Shown here: in pieces, positions 8,487 through 17,102 of the stretch
Position numbering within the stretch: position 1 is the stretch's first letter
Layout of the letters: the number at the start of each line of letters is the position of its first letter
DNA from: Candidatus Omnitrophota bacterium
GTDB taxonomy: Bacteria; Omnitrophota; Gorgyraeia; Zapsychrales; Zapsychraceae
Direction of reading: 5' to 3'
Length of the DNA stretch: 48,543 nucleotides
Assembly (NCBI GenBank): GCA_028280285.1
Contig: JANQMA010000041.1
Span: 1 to 48,543, forward strand
Made by a program: the position numbers and the translations under genes
The notes under the pieces: generated by a model
Databases searched by the model: none
Told to the model about the DNA's origin: nothing
The model's input: only the letters and a program-made list of their open reading frames with translations

Positions 8487-9443
8487 ATGAAACTTATTAT
8501 CCAAATTCCTTGCCTCAACGAAGAAGAGAGCCTGGCTAAGACCCTTAAGGATCTGCCTGTGGCCATTGATGGCGTTGATACCATTGAAACCCTTGTGATT
8601 GATGATGGCAGCACTGACCGTACTTCAGAGGTCGCAGAGAACTGCGGGGTTAATCATATTGTAAGGCTGACTAAACAAAAAGGGCTCGCTAAAGTCTTTC
8701 ACACCGGACTTGATGCCGCGCTTAAAAAAGGGGCCGACATTATTGTCAATACCGACGCCGATGGTCAATACAAGGGAGAAGACATCCCGAGACTCGTCGA
8801 ACCGATTGTTCAAAGGCGGGCTGACATCGTCATCGGCAACCGTGACATTGAAAGCGTCCGGCAATTTTCATGGCTTAAAAAACGTCTGCAGCGGCTTGGG
8901 AGCTGGGTGGTGCGATTTCTATCCGGCACAACCGTGAGTGACGCGACGACAGGTTTCCGCGCCTATAATAAAGAAGCGGCTTTGCGTCTTAACATTATCT
9001 CCGACTACACCTATACGTTAGAAAGCATTATTCAGGCCGGCAACAAGGCACTTGCCATCGAAAACATCACCATTCACACCAATGATGTGCATCGCCCGTC
9101 ACGTCTGTTTCGTAGCATCCCCGAATACATTAAACGTTCTATGGTCACCATGCTGCGTGTCTTTGCCATGTTTAACCCGCTCAGACTGTTTCTAACACTA
9201 GGTGGTTTATTTCTTTTTATAGGATTTCTTATCGGCTGCCGTTTTCTTTACTATTATTTGCTTTTCGACGGCACAGGAAAAATCCAGTCGCTGATTTTGG
9301 CCGCGGTCCTTATGATCATCGGTTTTCAACTGCTTATCATCGGACTTGTATCCGATCTTATTTCCGCTAATCGAAGACTTATTGAAGACGCCCTTTTACG
9401 TACACGAAAAATAGAATTATCTTTGAAAAATAAGAAAGACTAA
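8487..9443 (+). CDS. Family 2 glycosyltransferase with C-terminal membrane helices
   Basis: The product has 318 residues. The GT2 fold begins IIQIPCLNEEESL and continues with VIDDGSTDRT and the metal-binding NTDADGQY, then GNRDIES and an ATTGFRAYN segment. This resembles dolichyl-phosphate mannosyltransferase (DPM1)-like enzymes. Two hydrophobic helices (about 235-260 and 270-292) anchor it to the membrane. It probably loads a sugar onto a polyprenyl phosphate. It leads a + strand run of six glycan genes (8487-14207) with gaps of 8-17 bases and one overlap. Confidence 0.85.
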   Translation: MKLIIQIPCLNEEESLAKTLKDLPVAIDGVDTIETLVIDDGSTDRTSEVAENCGVNHIVRLTKQKGLAKVFHTGLDAALKKGADIIVNTDADGQYKGEDIPRLVEPIVQRRADIVIGNRDIESVRQFSWLKKRLQRLGSWVVRFLSGTTVSDATTGFRAYNKEAALRLNIISDYTYTLESIIQAGNKALAIENITIHTNDVHRPSRLFRSIPEYIKRSMVTMLRVFAMFNPLRLFLTLGGLFLFIGFLIGCRFLYYYLLFDGTGKIQSLILAAVLMIIGFQLLIIGLVSDLISANRRLIEDALLRTRKIELSLKNKKD

Positions 9444-9460
9444 AGAACTACCTGAGTTTT

Positions 9461-10192
9461 ATGAATAGTGCCAAACGCTATACAAAATCATTTTTCGCCT
9501 CCATTGATGAACAAACACTAAACTCGGCCCAAGTCATTGTTCCCATTATAAAAAACTTCATCCAACCAAAATCCGTGATTGATGTTGGGTGCGGTCTGGG
9601 GTATTTTCTAAAAGCATTTGAAGATCAAGGGGTGACCGACATACTTGGCATAGATGGCGCATATGTTAATACCGCCGATCTACATATTACCCAAGATAAG
9701 TTTAAACCCCATGATTTAACCAAACCCCTGGATATTGCCCATCAATTCGATCTTGTTGTCTCTTTAGAGGTCGCAGAGCATCTACCGGAAGAAACATCAG
9801 ATCAATTTGTTCAAACACTTGTATCCCTGGGACCTGCTATATTATTTTCAGCCGCCATCCCTGATCAGGGTGGAACGCATCATGTTAATGAACAATGGCC
9901 TGATTACTGGGCCGAAAAATTTCTTAACCATAATTATGTATGCTACGACTGTATTCGGCCGCTCATCTGGGACAACGCAAATGTAGCCTATTGGTATGCA
10001 CAAAACACACTGTTATTTGTACAAAAAGATGCCGTTAAAAATTATGATCAAATAGCCTCGATGACGCCCAAGCCGATCGATCAATTATCTCTGGTACATC
10101 CGAAGGCATTTATAAAAAAGGCAGATGAGGCCGGGCCTGTCACATTTATACGCAAAATGGCCCGAAAAGTCTTAAATATATTTAACCGTTAA
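9461..10192 (+). CDS. Class I SAM-dependent methyltransferase
   Basis: The product has 243 residues. Rossmann motif I is VIDVGCGLGYFLKAF (about 40-55), followed by the acidic end of strand 2 in ILGIDG. Motif post-II is FDLVVSLEVAEHLPEE, the layout of Methyltransf_11/23-type enzymes. It lies between a GT2 and another methyltransferase, so its substrate is probably a sugar or lipid-linked glycan. The substrate cannot be read from the sequence. Confidence 0.8.
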   Translation: MNSAKRYTKSFFASIDEQTLNSAQVIVPIIKNFIQPKSVIDVGCGLGYFLKAFEDQGVTDILGIDGAYVNTADLHITQDKFKPHDLTKPLDIAHQFDLVVSLEVAEHLPEETSDQFVQTLVSLGPAILFSAAIPDQGGTHHVNEQWPDYWAEKFLNHNYVCYDCIRPLIWDNANVAYWYAQNTLLFVQKDAVKNYDQIASMTPKPIDQLSLVHPKAFIKKADEAGPVTFIRKMARKVLNIFNR

Positions 10193-10200
10193 AACAAATC

Positions 10201-10914
10201 ATGCCCAAATCACTGACTTCAATTAAAGACCTCATTAAGGATACTCCAGGCTGGCTCTCCGATGGAGAAGCCCATAGCTTATACAAAACAGCCAATCAAT
10301 GCCAAGGCAAAGGGGTCATAGTTGAGATTGGCAGCTGGAAAGGCAAATCAACGATATGCCTTGGGACCGGCTCAAAGCAGGGCAAAGGGATCAAAATATA
10401 TGCGATTGACCCACATATTGATTATCAAGAGGCCGGCCCAGAAGTGGATGGAGCAAGCACACTGGAGGAATTCCAAGCAAATATTGCCCGCGCCGGTGTG
10501 GACAATTTAATCACACCTCTTGTCATGCCATCCTATGAAGCCGTCGAACATATAGCCGATCCTATCGAGTTTCTTTTCATTGATGGAAGCCACACGTATG
10601 AAGCAGTCAAAAAAGATTTTGATACATGGGTTCCCAAGATTATTGATGGAGGCACAGTCGCTCTGCATGATACCGTCGGGATGGCAGGGCCGCGTCGCGT
10701 GGTTAACGAGAAGCTCTTTTTTTCTAAACACTTTCGTAACATACGCATTATCGATGAAATCACCATGGCACAAAAAGTGCAATCCGTTAGTTTCATCGAC
10801 CGATGTTGTAATCTAGGCATGTATGGGGTGAAACAATTAGCCAATCTATCGGTTATGATAAAGCTGCCCAAACCAATCCGCACGCTTGGTAAAAAATTAA
10901 TCGGACGTTACTGA
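10201..10914 (+). CDS. Class I SAM-dependent methyltransferase (family 24-like)
   Basis: The product has 237 residues. The SAM-binding strand and loop is VEIGSWKGKSTICLGTG (about 41-57), with IYAIDPH at strand 2. FLFIDGSHTYEAVKKDFDTW, then GGTVALHD, is the pattern of Methyltransf_24 proteins often found in O-antigen and glycan clusters. It follows the first methyltransferase by 8 bases and precedes a flippase-like gene. A role in methylating a surface glycan is inferred from context. Confidence 0.8.
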   Translation: MPKSLTSIKDLIKDTPGWLSDGEAHSLYKTANQCQGKGVIVEIGSWKGKSTICLGTGSKQGKGIKIYAIDPHIDYQEAGPEVDGASTLEEFQANIARAGVDNLITPLVMPSYEAVEHIADPIEFLFIDGSHTYEAVKKDFDTWVPKIIDGGTVALHDTVGMAGPRRVVNEKLFFSKHFRNIRIIDEITMAQKVQSVSFIDRCCNLGMYGVKQLANLSVMIKLPKPIRTLGKKLIGRY

Positions 10915-10923
10915 AAATAAACC

Positions 10924-11895
10924 ATGCAACATTCTATGCGTAATATTTTAAAGTATATATTATTAATTGTTTGCCTTGGCTTTATTGTCCGTTATTTTTT
11001 GACCTACACCGATGAATTTAGTCAACTGGCGAACATTAGCCCCCAATTTATCCTCATCCTCATTGCTTTCGGTGTATTGTCCCATAGCATTATGGGACTT
11101 AAACTTTTTATGATTCTGAAAAAACAGGGACTTGTACAATTAAACTTTATGCGCTGGTTTAAGATCTTTACGATTTCACGCTTTATCAATTATCACATAA
11201 CGCAAGGCGGCAATATCTACCGTAGCATCACGCTCAAAAAGCAATATCAGTTTCCTTACACACAATCAATTAGCTGCATTACGCTGTTCACGTGGTTAGA
11301 GTCGGTGTTTATGCTCATTTTAACGATAGCCATTATTGCGCGAACAATCCCTGATCTGACACTTTTGGGGATCAATACACTCCTGCTAACGGGTGTTTTA
11401 CTTTTATTATTTTTACTTATCCCGTTTGGCGGTGAAAAGATACTAAAATTAATCCATTTAGCAAATGAACGACTTAAATGGGCCCATACCAAAGTCTCTG
11501 ATGTCACGCGTGAGGTAAAGGATGTCATCACAGATATCCCGTTTATCGGTCAAATGTTTGTGATTAATATTGTATCTTTCTTTGTTTTCATTATTTTCAT
11601 TTATACCGCCTTTGTGGCCATTGGATCTTCTATTAATTTTCTTACTATGCCGCTTTTTACGGTTTTAACCCAATTAAGCGGCATTTTAAATATTACCCCC
11701 GGTAACCTCGGCATTACCGAGATTATCTATGGCGTTCTTGCCACCGAATCAGGCAGCAGCATCGGTGCCGGGATACTAGCCTGCGGTATTTTAAGGGTTA
11801 TTTGGTACATCACTATTTTTTGTCTTAATCTTTTTTATCTAAAAGACATTGCCGCTGACTGGAATATGATCACTAAACATAAACATGAAACGTAA
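10924..11895 (+). CDS. Flippase-like integral membrane protein (LPG synthase TM / UPF0104 family)
   Basis: The product has 323 residues and about eight hydrophobic segments. The family signature near the C-terminus is NITPGNLGITEIIYG (about 258-272), the counterpart of PGGLGxxE in the lysylphosphatidylglycerol synthase membrane domain and AglD-like proteins. There is no catalytic aminoacyl-transfer domain, so it is likely a lipid or lipid-linked-sugar translocase or accessory. It overlaps the next glycosyltransferase by 11 bases. Confidence 0.75.
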   Translation: MQHSMRNILKYILLIVCLGFIVRYFLTYTDEFSQLANISPQFILILIAFGVLSHSIMGLKLFMILKKQGLVQLNFMRWFKIFTISRFINYHITQGGNIYRSITLKKQYQFPYTQSISCITLFTWLESVFMLILTIAIIARTIPDLTLLGINTLLLTGVLLLLFLLIPFGGEKILKLIHLANERLKWAHTKVSDVTREVKDVITDIPFIGQMFVINIVSFFVFIIFIYTAFVAIGSSINFLTMPLFTVLTQLSGILNITPGNLGITEIIYGVLATESGSSIGAGILACGILRVIWYITIFCLNLFYLKDIAADWNMITKHKHET

Positions 11896-13099
11896 AAAAA
11901 TAATTACTATCTTTGCCGTTGGCGGCACCAATGAACCGGCGGGGATTAAATATGTCCCCATGGCGCGTGCGTTTATCAAGCGCGGGTATGCCGTTAACTG
12001 CATTACATCACATCCAAACCTTAAATCTTTAGAAGAGAGAGTTATAGATATTGATGGACTTAAAATTTATTATGCCGGACAAATGCAAGTGAAGCGAGAG
12101 GGTAATCAAAAATATTATTTCAACCCCCTGAAACTTACATGGGTTATTTTGCACACAACCATCGCCATGATTATCCGCGGCTTAAAAACACCGACAGATG
12201 TTATTTATTGCTTTAAACCGCAACCGATCAACGGCTTTGCTGCTTTAATGGTTAAATTTCTCAAGGGAAAACCATTATTGCTCGATGTCGATGACTATGA
12301 GGCCGAATTGAATAAGGCAAACCCGTTTTTAAAAGTGATCATTACTTTTTTTGAAAATACTATGCCTAAATTCAGCGAAAAAGTAACCTATAACACAGAC
12401 TTTAACCGCGACCGTTATTTGGCACTGGGTTACCCAAAAGAAAAATTTATTTATCTACAATTTACAGCCAATCCTCAACATTTTACTAATCTAAATCAAG
12501 AAAAAATCGAAACACTAAAAAATAAATACGCTCTGAGTGATAAAAAGGTGGTTCTGTATTTTGGCACACTGAGCCTAAGATCAGGGCATGCGATTGATAT
12601 CCTCATCAAAGCCTTTCAAAAGGCACAAAAGCAAATGCCAGATACAATTTTACTCATCGTTGGCGGAGGAGAGGACTATGATGCCTTGGTTCAAATGGCT
12701 GGCCATGATCTAGATAAGACGATTAAATTTGCCGGCCGTGTGTCCCCTGAAGAAATACCGTATTACCTGGCCCTGGCCTACTGCAGCATTGATCCGGTTG
12801 AAGAGTCTGATACCAATAAGGGGCGTTCTCCCTGGAAAATCTTTGAGAGTCTTGTCAGTGGTGTGCCTGTTCTCACGGCCGACGTTGGCGACAGAAAAAA
12901 ATATCTCGATAATGAACAGGCCGGCCTACTGGTTAAAGCGGGCAGCATTGATTCATTGGCCGAAGGGTTGATCACATTATCTCAAAACGAAGATAGGCAA
13001 CAAAAAATGTCTGCCCATTGCAAAAAAATAACACAACAATGGACTTGGGAAAATACCGTTGAAAATCTCATAAATAAAATCGAATTATTGCAAAATTAA
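11885..13099 (+). CDS. Family 4 glycosyltransferase (GT-B)
   Basis: The product has 404 residues. The N-terminal Rossmann domain has a Gly-rich start (FAVGGTNEPAGIKYVPMA). The C-terminal GT-B domain has VVLYFGTLSLRSGHAIDILIKAF, then LLIVGGGEDYDALV, and the nucleotide-sugar region PVEESDTNKGRSPWKIFESLVSGVPVLTADVGD, in which the Glu in FES matches the E-x7-E region of GT4 enzymes. It probably adds a sugar to a lipid-linked glycan on the cytoplasmic face. It overlaps the flippase-like gene by 11 bases. Confidence 0.85.
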   Translation: MKRKKIITIFAVGGTNEPAGIKYVPMARAFIKRGYAVNCITSHPNLKSLEERVIDIDGLKIYYAGQMQVKREGNQKYYFNPLKLTWVILHTTIAMIIRGLKTPTDVIYCFKPQPINGFAALMVKFLKGKPLLLDVDDYEAELNKANPFLKVIITFFENTMPKFSEKVTYNTDFNRDRYLALGYPKEKFIYLQFTANPQHFTNLNQEKIETLKNKYALSDKKVVLYFGTLSLRSGHAIDILIKAFQKAQKQMPDTILLIVGGGEDYDALVQMAGHDLDKTIKFAGRVSPEEIPYYLALAYCSIDPVEESDTNKGRSPWKIFESLVSGVPVLTADVGDRKKYLDNEQAGLLVKAGSIDSLAEGLITLSQNEDRQQKMSAHCKKITQQWTWENTVENLINKIELLQN

Positions 13100-13109
13100 T
13101 AAAAAATAG

Positions 13110-14207
13110 ATGATACTTTACATCACACGCAAATACCCGCCTTCAATTGGAGGGATGCAACGTTTTAATAATAAACTTGTCACGCATCTTACGGAAATCA
13201 CACCCATAAAAATCATTAAATGGGGAGGCAGCCAAATCGTACTGCCATTGTTTGTCATATACGCCTTTTTTGTAAGCATTTTTATATGTCTGTCCCATAA
13301 AATAAATTGTATATATGTTGCCGATGGTGTTCTTGCCCCTTTAGGGCTTGTCCTCAAATGGCTTGTACGTAAACCTGTTGTCGCAAATATTCATGGCCGT
13401 GATATTGCCTTCGACTTAAAGTTATACCAGTTTTTGATTCCACGCTCTCTCAAACACCTCGACCATATTGTTTGCGTCAGTGACGCATTAAAAAATGAAT
13501 GCATTAAACGTGGCATACCCAATAACATTTTATCCACTATATCCAATGGAATTAACATAGAAGACTTTGCTAAACCTGGCGGCTATGCTGAACACGTCAA
13601 AACAATTGAGAAACGCACCGGCATTGCACTTAAAGACAAAAAGATATTGCTTACAGTCGGAAGACTCGTGGCCAAAAAAGGCGTCTTATCATTTCTTAAA
13701 AACACCTTTGAATCAATCCTTAAAAAACATCCCGATACTGTTTATCTGATTGTCGGTGATGGCCCTGATGAAAATGCTATTAGAGCCATCATCAAAGAAA
13801 AAGGGTTTAATCAAAATGCCTTTTGCCTGGGCGCCTTATCCATGGACAGCGGTCTTTTGCCGACAATATATCGGTTAGCCGACTTATTTATTATGCCGAA
13901 TATTTCCGTCAAAGATGATATGGAAGGCTTTGGCATTGTCGCTATTGAAGCTGCGGCAAGCGGCTTGGTGGTTGTGGCCTCAAATGTCGACGGCATCAGT
14001 CAAGCCGTTAAAGATAATGAAAACGGTATGCTTATTCCGGCAAGCGACTACGCGCAATTTTCTTCTATTGTATGCCGGTTATTAGAAGATGCTGAAGGCC
14101 GTGCGGCATTAGCCCAAAAAGCTAAAGTATATACACAGGATAATTACACGTGGGATAAAATCGCTCAAAAGTACTTAACAACCTTTAATCAGTTCAGCGG
14201 AAAATGA
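13110..14207 (+). CDS. Family 4 glycosyltransferase (GT-B)
   Basis: The product has 365 residues. The start ITRKYPPSIGGMQRFNNKL is the classic GT4 lead with the GG-M-Q loop. A hydrophobic stretch at about 47-63 suggests monotopic membrane association. The C-terminal domain has LLTVGRLVAKKGVLSFL, LIVGDGPDE and the sugar-nucleotide motif EGFGIVAIEAAASGLVVVAS. It is the last gene of the + strand glycan run and is convergent with the GT-C gene on the other strand. Confidence 0.88.
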   Translation: MILYITRKYPPSIGGMQRFNNKLVTHLTEITPIKIIKWGGSQIVLPLFVIYAFFVSIFICLSHKINCIYVADGVLAPLGLVLKWLVRKPVVANIHGRDIAFDLKLYQFLIPRSLKHLDHIVCVSDALKNECIKRGIPNNILSTISNGINIEDFAKPGGYAEHVKTIEKRTGIALKDKKILLTVGRLVAKKGVLSFLKNTFESILKKHPDTVYLIVGDGPDENAIRAIIKEKGFNQNAFCLGALSMDSGLLPTIYRLADLFIMPNISVKDDMEGFGIVAIEAAASGLVVVASNVDGISQAVKDNENGMLIPASDYAQFSSIVCRLLEDAEGRAALAQKAKVYTQDNYTWDKIAQKYLTTFNQFSGK

Positions 14208-14266
14208 TGCTCATACTACAACGCATAACCACAGTTTTGATTTTTTTATAGGAATGCCAGAAAACC

Positions 14267-15682
14267 TTAAAAATAGCACATATCATTCGTAAAACTTAAA
14301 TAATAATTAACGTATGTTGTTCTAAAAACGCCAAATCCTACCACAAATACAAGTCCTAGTTTCAAGATAATCCGTGGCCAAAAGCCGTCTATTTTTTCAA
14401 CATAATCATACCACTTAACCAGCGCCTCTGATGCCAAGATAAGTAAAAATGGTATAGCGGCGATAATATAACGTGACTGGTAGTTTCCCCAGATAATAAA
14501 AAATCCCAAAATAACAAACACACCGATACGCAGCAAACCTAATTTTTTCTTATTATCGGAGATAAAAAACATGGCAAAAGCAAGCAAGTACGCGGGATTA
14601 AACTCAACAAGTCGCCCGAAATAAAAAAGCGGCACCTGCGGATTAGTATTGGGCCCCCATGACACAGAGGGAAGAAAAGAAACAGTAAAACCATTAATAA
14701 TTTGCGGCCAAAGCCCAGCAATAAATAAAGCAGCCATAGTGACCGGAAGAATTTTTGGAAAACCTCCAGCTATTTCTGCGTTACTTACTTGAGCTTGAGA
14801 AGATCGCATGAGCAAAACACCAAAAATCGCAATAGCTATAATACCAACCAACGCAAACAAAATTGTTTGTATAGGAGAAAGCGCTCCAATAACTTTGAGT
14901 ATATGATTATGAACTGTTTGTTGCGCTAAAACCTCACTACCATATACCGCATAATTCCAATACACCCACGGCATTAATACAACAAAGGGCAGCAAAAAAC
15001 TGATACAAAAAAATTTATTTTTAAAAAGTGTGCGGTCATATATCAATGCGTACAGATAGATCAACATAGTTGCATGAAATCCTGTATACTTTGTTACCGT
15101 CGCCAGTCCGCTGGCAACGCCGCTTAAAATATAGAAACCGCCCGACCGATCTTTGTAAGCCTTTACAAAACAAACAATGGCCAAGGTTGAAAAGAAACAA
15201 ATTGTTGACGCCGGCCAAATTTTTTGAGAACAAATGATACTGACAGGATCCATCCAATAGAGTAAAGCCGCACAGAAACCGACACGCCGGTCGCACAATA
15301 AAGCGCCTAACATATAAACAAGGGGAATGGTTAAAACATGCATCAGTATCGATACAAACCCGGCAGCCATATAATTAGAGCCAAATAATTTAACAAATGC
15401 TACAAGAAAAAAAGTAAAAAGGGGAGGATGCTTATATAGAGGACGGCGAAAATAATCATAAACCACGCGCCCTTGTTTTTCTAAAATCTCGCCATAAGAA
15501 ATAGCGTTGTACCCGCTTAATCCCTGACCAATAATTTGCTTAGTCATCGAGACATAAACAGCTTCATCGGTAGTCCGTGCGGGGCTATTTTTAAAATTTA
15601 CTAAGCGGTTATGAAAGGCGGTTACCATCAAAAAAATCAAGAACAAGGCAACCCAAATATTGAGAGAAAATTGTTTAGTCAT
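14267..15682 (-). CDS. GT-C membrane glycosyltransferase (ArnT/PMT-like)
   Basis: The product has 471 residues and about eleven to twelve hydrophobic segments. After the first membrane helix comes an acidic loop (ARTTDEAVY) with the Asp-Glu expected of GT-C catalysts, then a YKHPPLFTFF segment typical of the ArnT/PMT_2 family. It would transfer a sugar from a polyprenyl-phosphate donor on the outer face of the membrane. It sits next to the GT2 (possible donor synthase) and GT4 genes but on the opposite strand. Confidence 0.8.
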   Translation of the reverse strand: MTKQFSLNIWVALFLIFLMVTAFHNRLVNFKNSPARTTDEAVYVSMTKQIIGQGLSGYNAISYGEILEKQGRVVYDYFRRPLYKHPPLFTFFLVAFVKLFGSNYMAAGFVSILMHVLTIPLVYMLGALLCDRRVGFCAALLYWMDPVSIICSQKIWPASTICFFSTLAIVCFVKAYKDRSGGFYILSGVASGLATVTKYTGFHATMLIYLYALIYDRTLFKNKFFCISFLLPFVVLMPWVYWNYAVYGSEVLAQQTVHNHILKVIGALSPIQTILFALVGIIAIAIFGVLLMRSSQAQVSNAEIAGGFPKILPVTMAALFIAGLWPQIINGFTVSFLPSVSWGPNTNPQVPLFYFGRLVEFNPAYLLAFAMFFISDNKKKLGLLRIGVFVILGFFIIWGNYQSRYIIAAIPFLLILASEALVKWYDYVEKIDGFWPRIILKLGLVFVVGFGVFRTTYVNYYLSFTNDMCYF

Positions 15683-15714
15683 AGATAGGAATAAACAGCG
15701 CCTGACACCATTTA

Positions 15715-16920
15715 TTACATAATCCGTTCAATCAAACCTTCTTTTTTCTCGAAGACAAAATTGGAAGGTTGAGGCTTACGGCCAAAGCAGATATTTAAAT
15801 GCTCATAAAACGCAACGGTTTCTAAATCAACATAACGTTGCTTAATCGCTTCCGTCGTATCCATATACTGAATCTTACCGTGATGGACACCGACAACTGT
15901 AATACCTGAATAGCCTTTATTAAGCATTACTGCGGCCGACGCGCCGACTTGTTTACCGAAGTTCACATCATAGACAGAAGAGTGCCCGCAGCGCACCAGA
16001 TGGCCCGGGGCAACCGCACGTACTTCCGGTACTTCATATAAATCTTTAACGAAAAGACCTTCATCTTTCATAAATTCCCGCATCGTATCATCTTTTTCAA
16101 ACATCGCCTGCAGTTTATTGGCTACATATTTTCCGGCCCCCGCCAAACGCTTATGCCCAAACGCATCGGCCGGCGCCGACTCATCATAAAGCTCACTACC
16201 GTCGGCATTTTTAATACCTTCAGCCACCATAATAAGGTAGGTCCCCGTATGCACATCACTGTCTTGCACACGTTTCATGAATTTTTCTTTACAATCCTTA
16301 TACAGAACATCGAAATCGATAGGAATTTCAGGAATCAACACCGCATCAGCCTCAGCCGCAACTCCTGAACGAAGGACTGTGTGCCCGGCATAACGCCCAA
16401 AGACTTCCATAACAATAATGCGGTTATGCGTCCGGCCGGTTGTTTTGATGTCTTCCGCAAATGACGCAACCCGGTTAACCGTTGAATCAAATCCAACCGA
16501 ATAAGACTGAAGGTCCAAATCCATTGTCTTTGGCGCATGCACACATTTAATGCCGTGCTCAGCCAAGTCAACCATAACACTACCGGTATCATCACCACCA
16601 CTAATCACCAAACCTTCCAATTCAAATTTCTTAAGACCGTCTTTAATCCGCTCATACTTATTGTCATCATCAATCTTTTTGACCTTAACGCGTGAGTGGC
16701 CCGCTTCCGAACCAGCGAGATTAGAATTCACAAAGTCAACACGATGATCCGTTAACTCAACAATCGATTCAAAATCAATAAGGTTATACAAACCGGCATA
16801 ACCGTTGGGAATAACATAGGACTGGATGTCCAATACCTTTGCCATTTGGGCTGCACCCTTTACAACCGCATTAAGTCCGCCGCAGTCACCACCACCTGTT
16901 AAAATACCGATTTTTTTCAT
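15715..16920 (-). CDS. 6-phosphofructokinase, probably pyrophosphate-dependent
   Basis: The enzyme phosphorylates fructose 6-phosphate in glycolysis. The product has 401 residues. It starts ILTGGGDCGGLNAVV, with GGDDTGS at 108-114 and PKTMDLDL at 130-137 (catalytic Asp133). The second half carries MEVFGRYAGHTVL and LIPEIP. In the PFK family, Asp after GGD (here Asp111) and Lys after Pro (here Lys131) mark PPi use, whereas ATP enzymes have Gly at both places. The usual N of TIDND is Leu here. AGGGG lies 7 bases before the start codon. Confidence 0.88.
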   Translation of the reverse strand: MKKIGILTGGGDCGGLNAVVKGAAQMAKVLDIQSYVIPNGYAGLYNLIDFESIVELTDHRVDFVNSNLAGSEAGHSRVKVKKIDDDNKYERIKDGLKKFELEGLVISGGDDTGSVMVDLAEHGIKCVHAPKTMDLDLQSYSVGFDSTVNRVASFAEDIKTTGRTHNRIIVMEVFGRYAGHTVLRSGVAAEADAVLIPEIPIDFDVLYKDCKEKFMKRVQDSDVHTGTYLIMVAEGIKNADGSELYDESAPADAFGHKRLAGAGKYVANKLQAMFEKDDTMREFMKDEGLFVKDLYEVPEVRAVAPGHLVRCGHSSVYDVNFGKQVGASAAVMLNKGYSGITVVGVHHGKIQYMDTTEAIKQRYVDLETVAFYEHLNICFGRKPQPSNFVFEKKEGLIERIM

Positions 16921-17102
16921 AATAATTCCCCTCTTATAGAAAGATACATAGATATGTCATAACTGAAGCTGGTAAATTAACATAAAAGAGGCAGGAAATC
17001 AAATGAAAACGTTTTCCTAGGACTAAAAGAACCCTATTGTATTAATAGCTATATATGTAACACTTAAACTATTAATACTCATTTCTAAAAAGATAAATTT
17101 AC

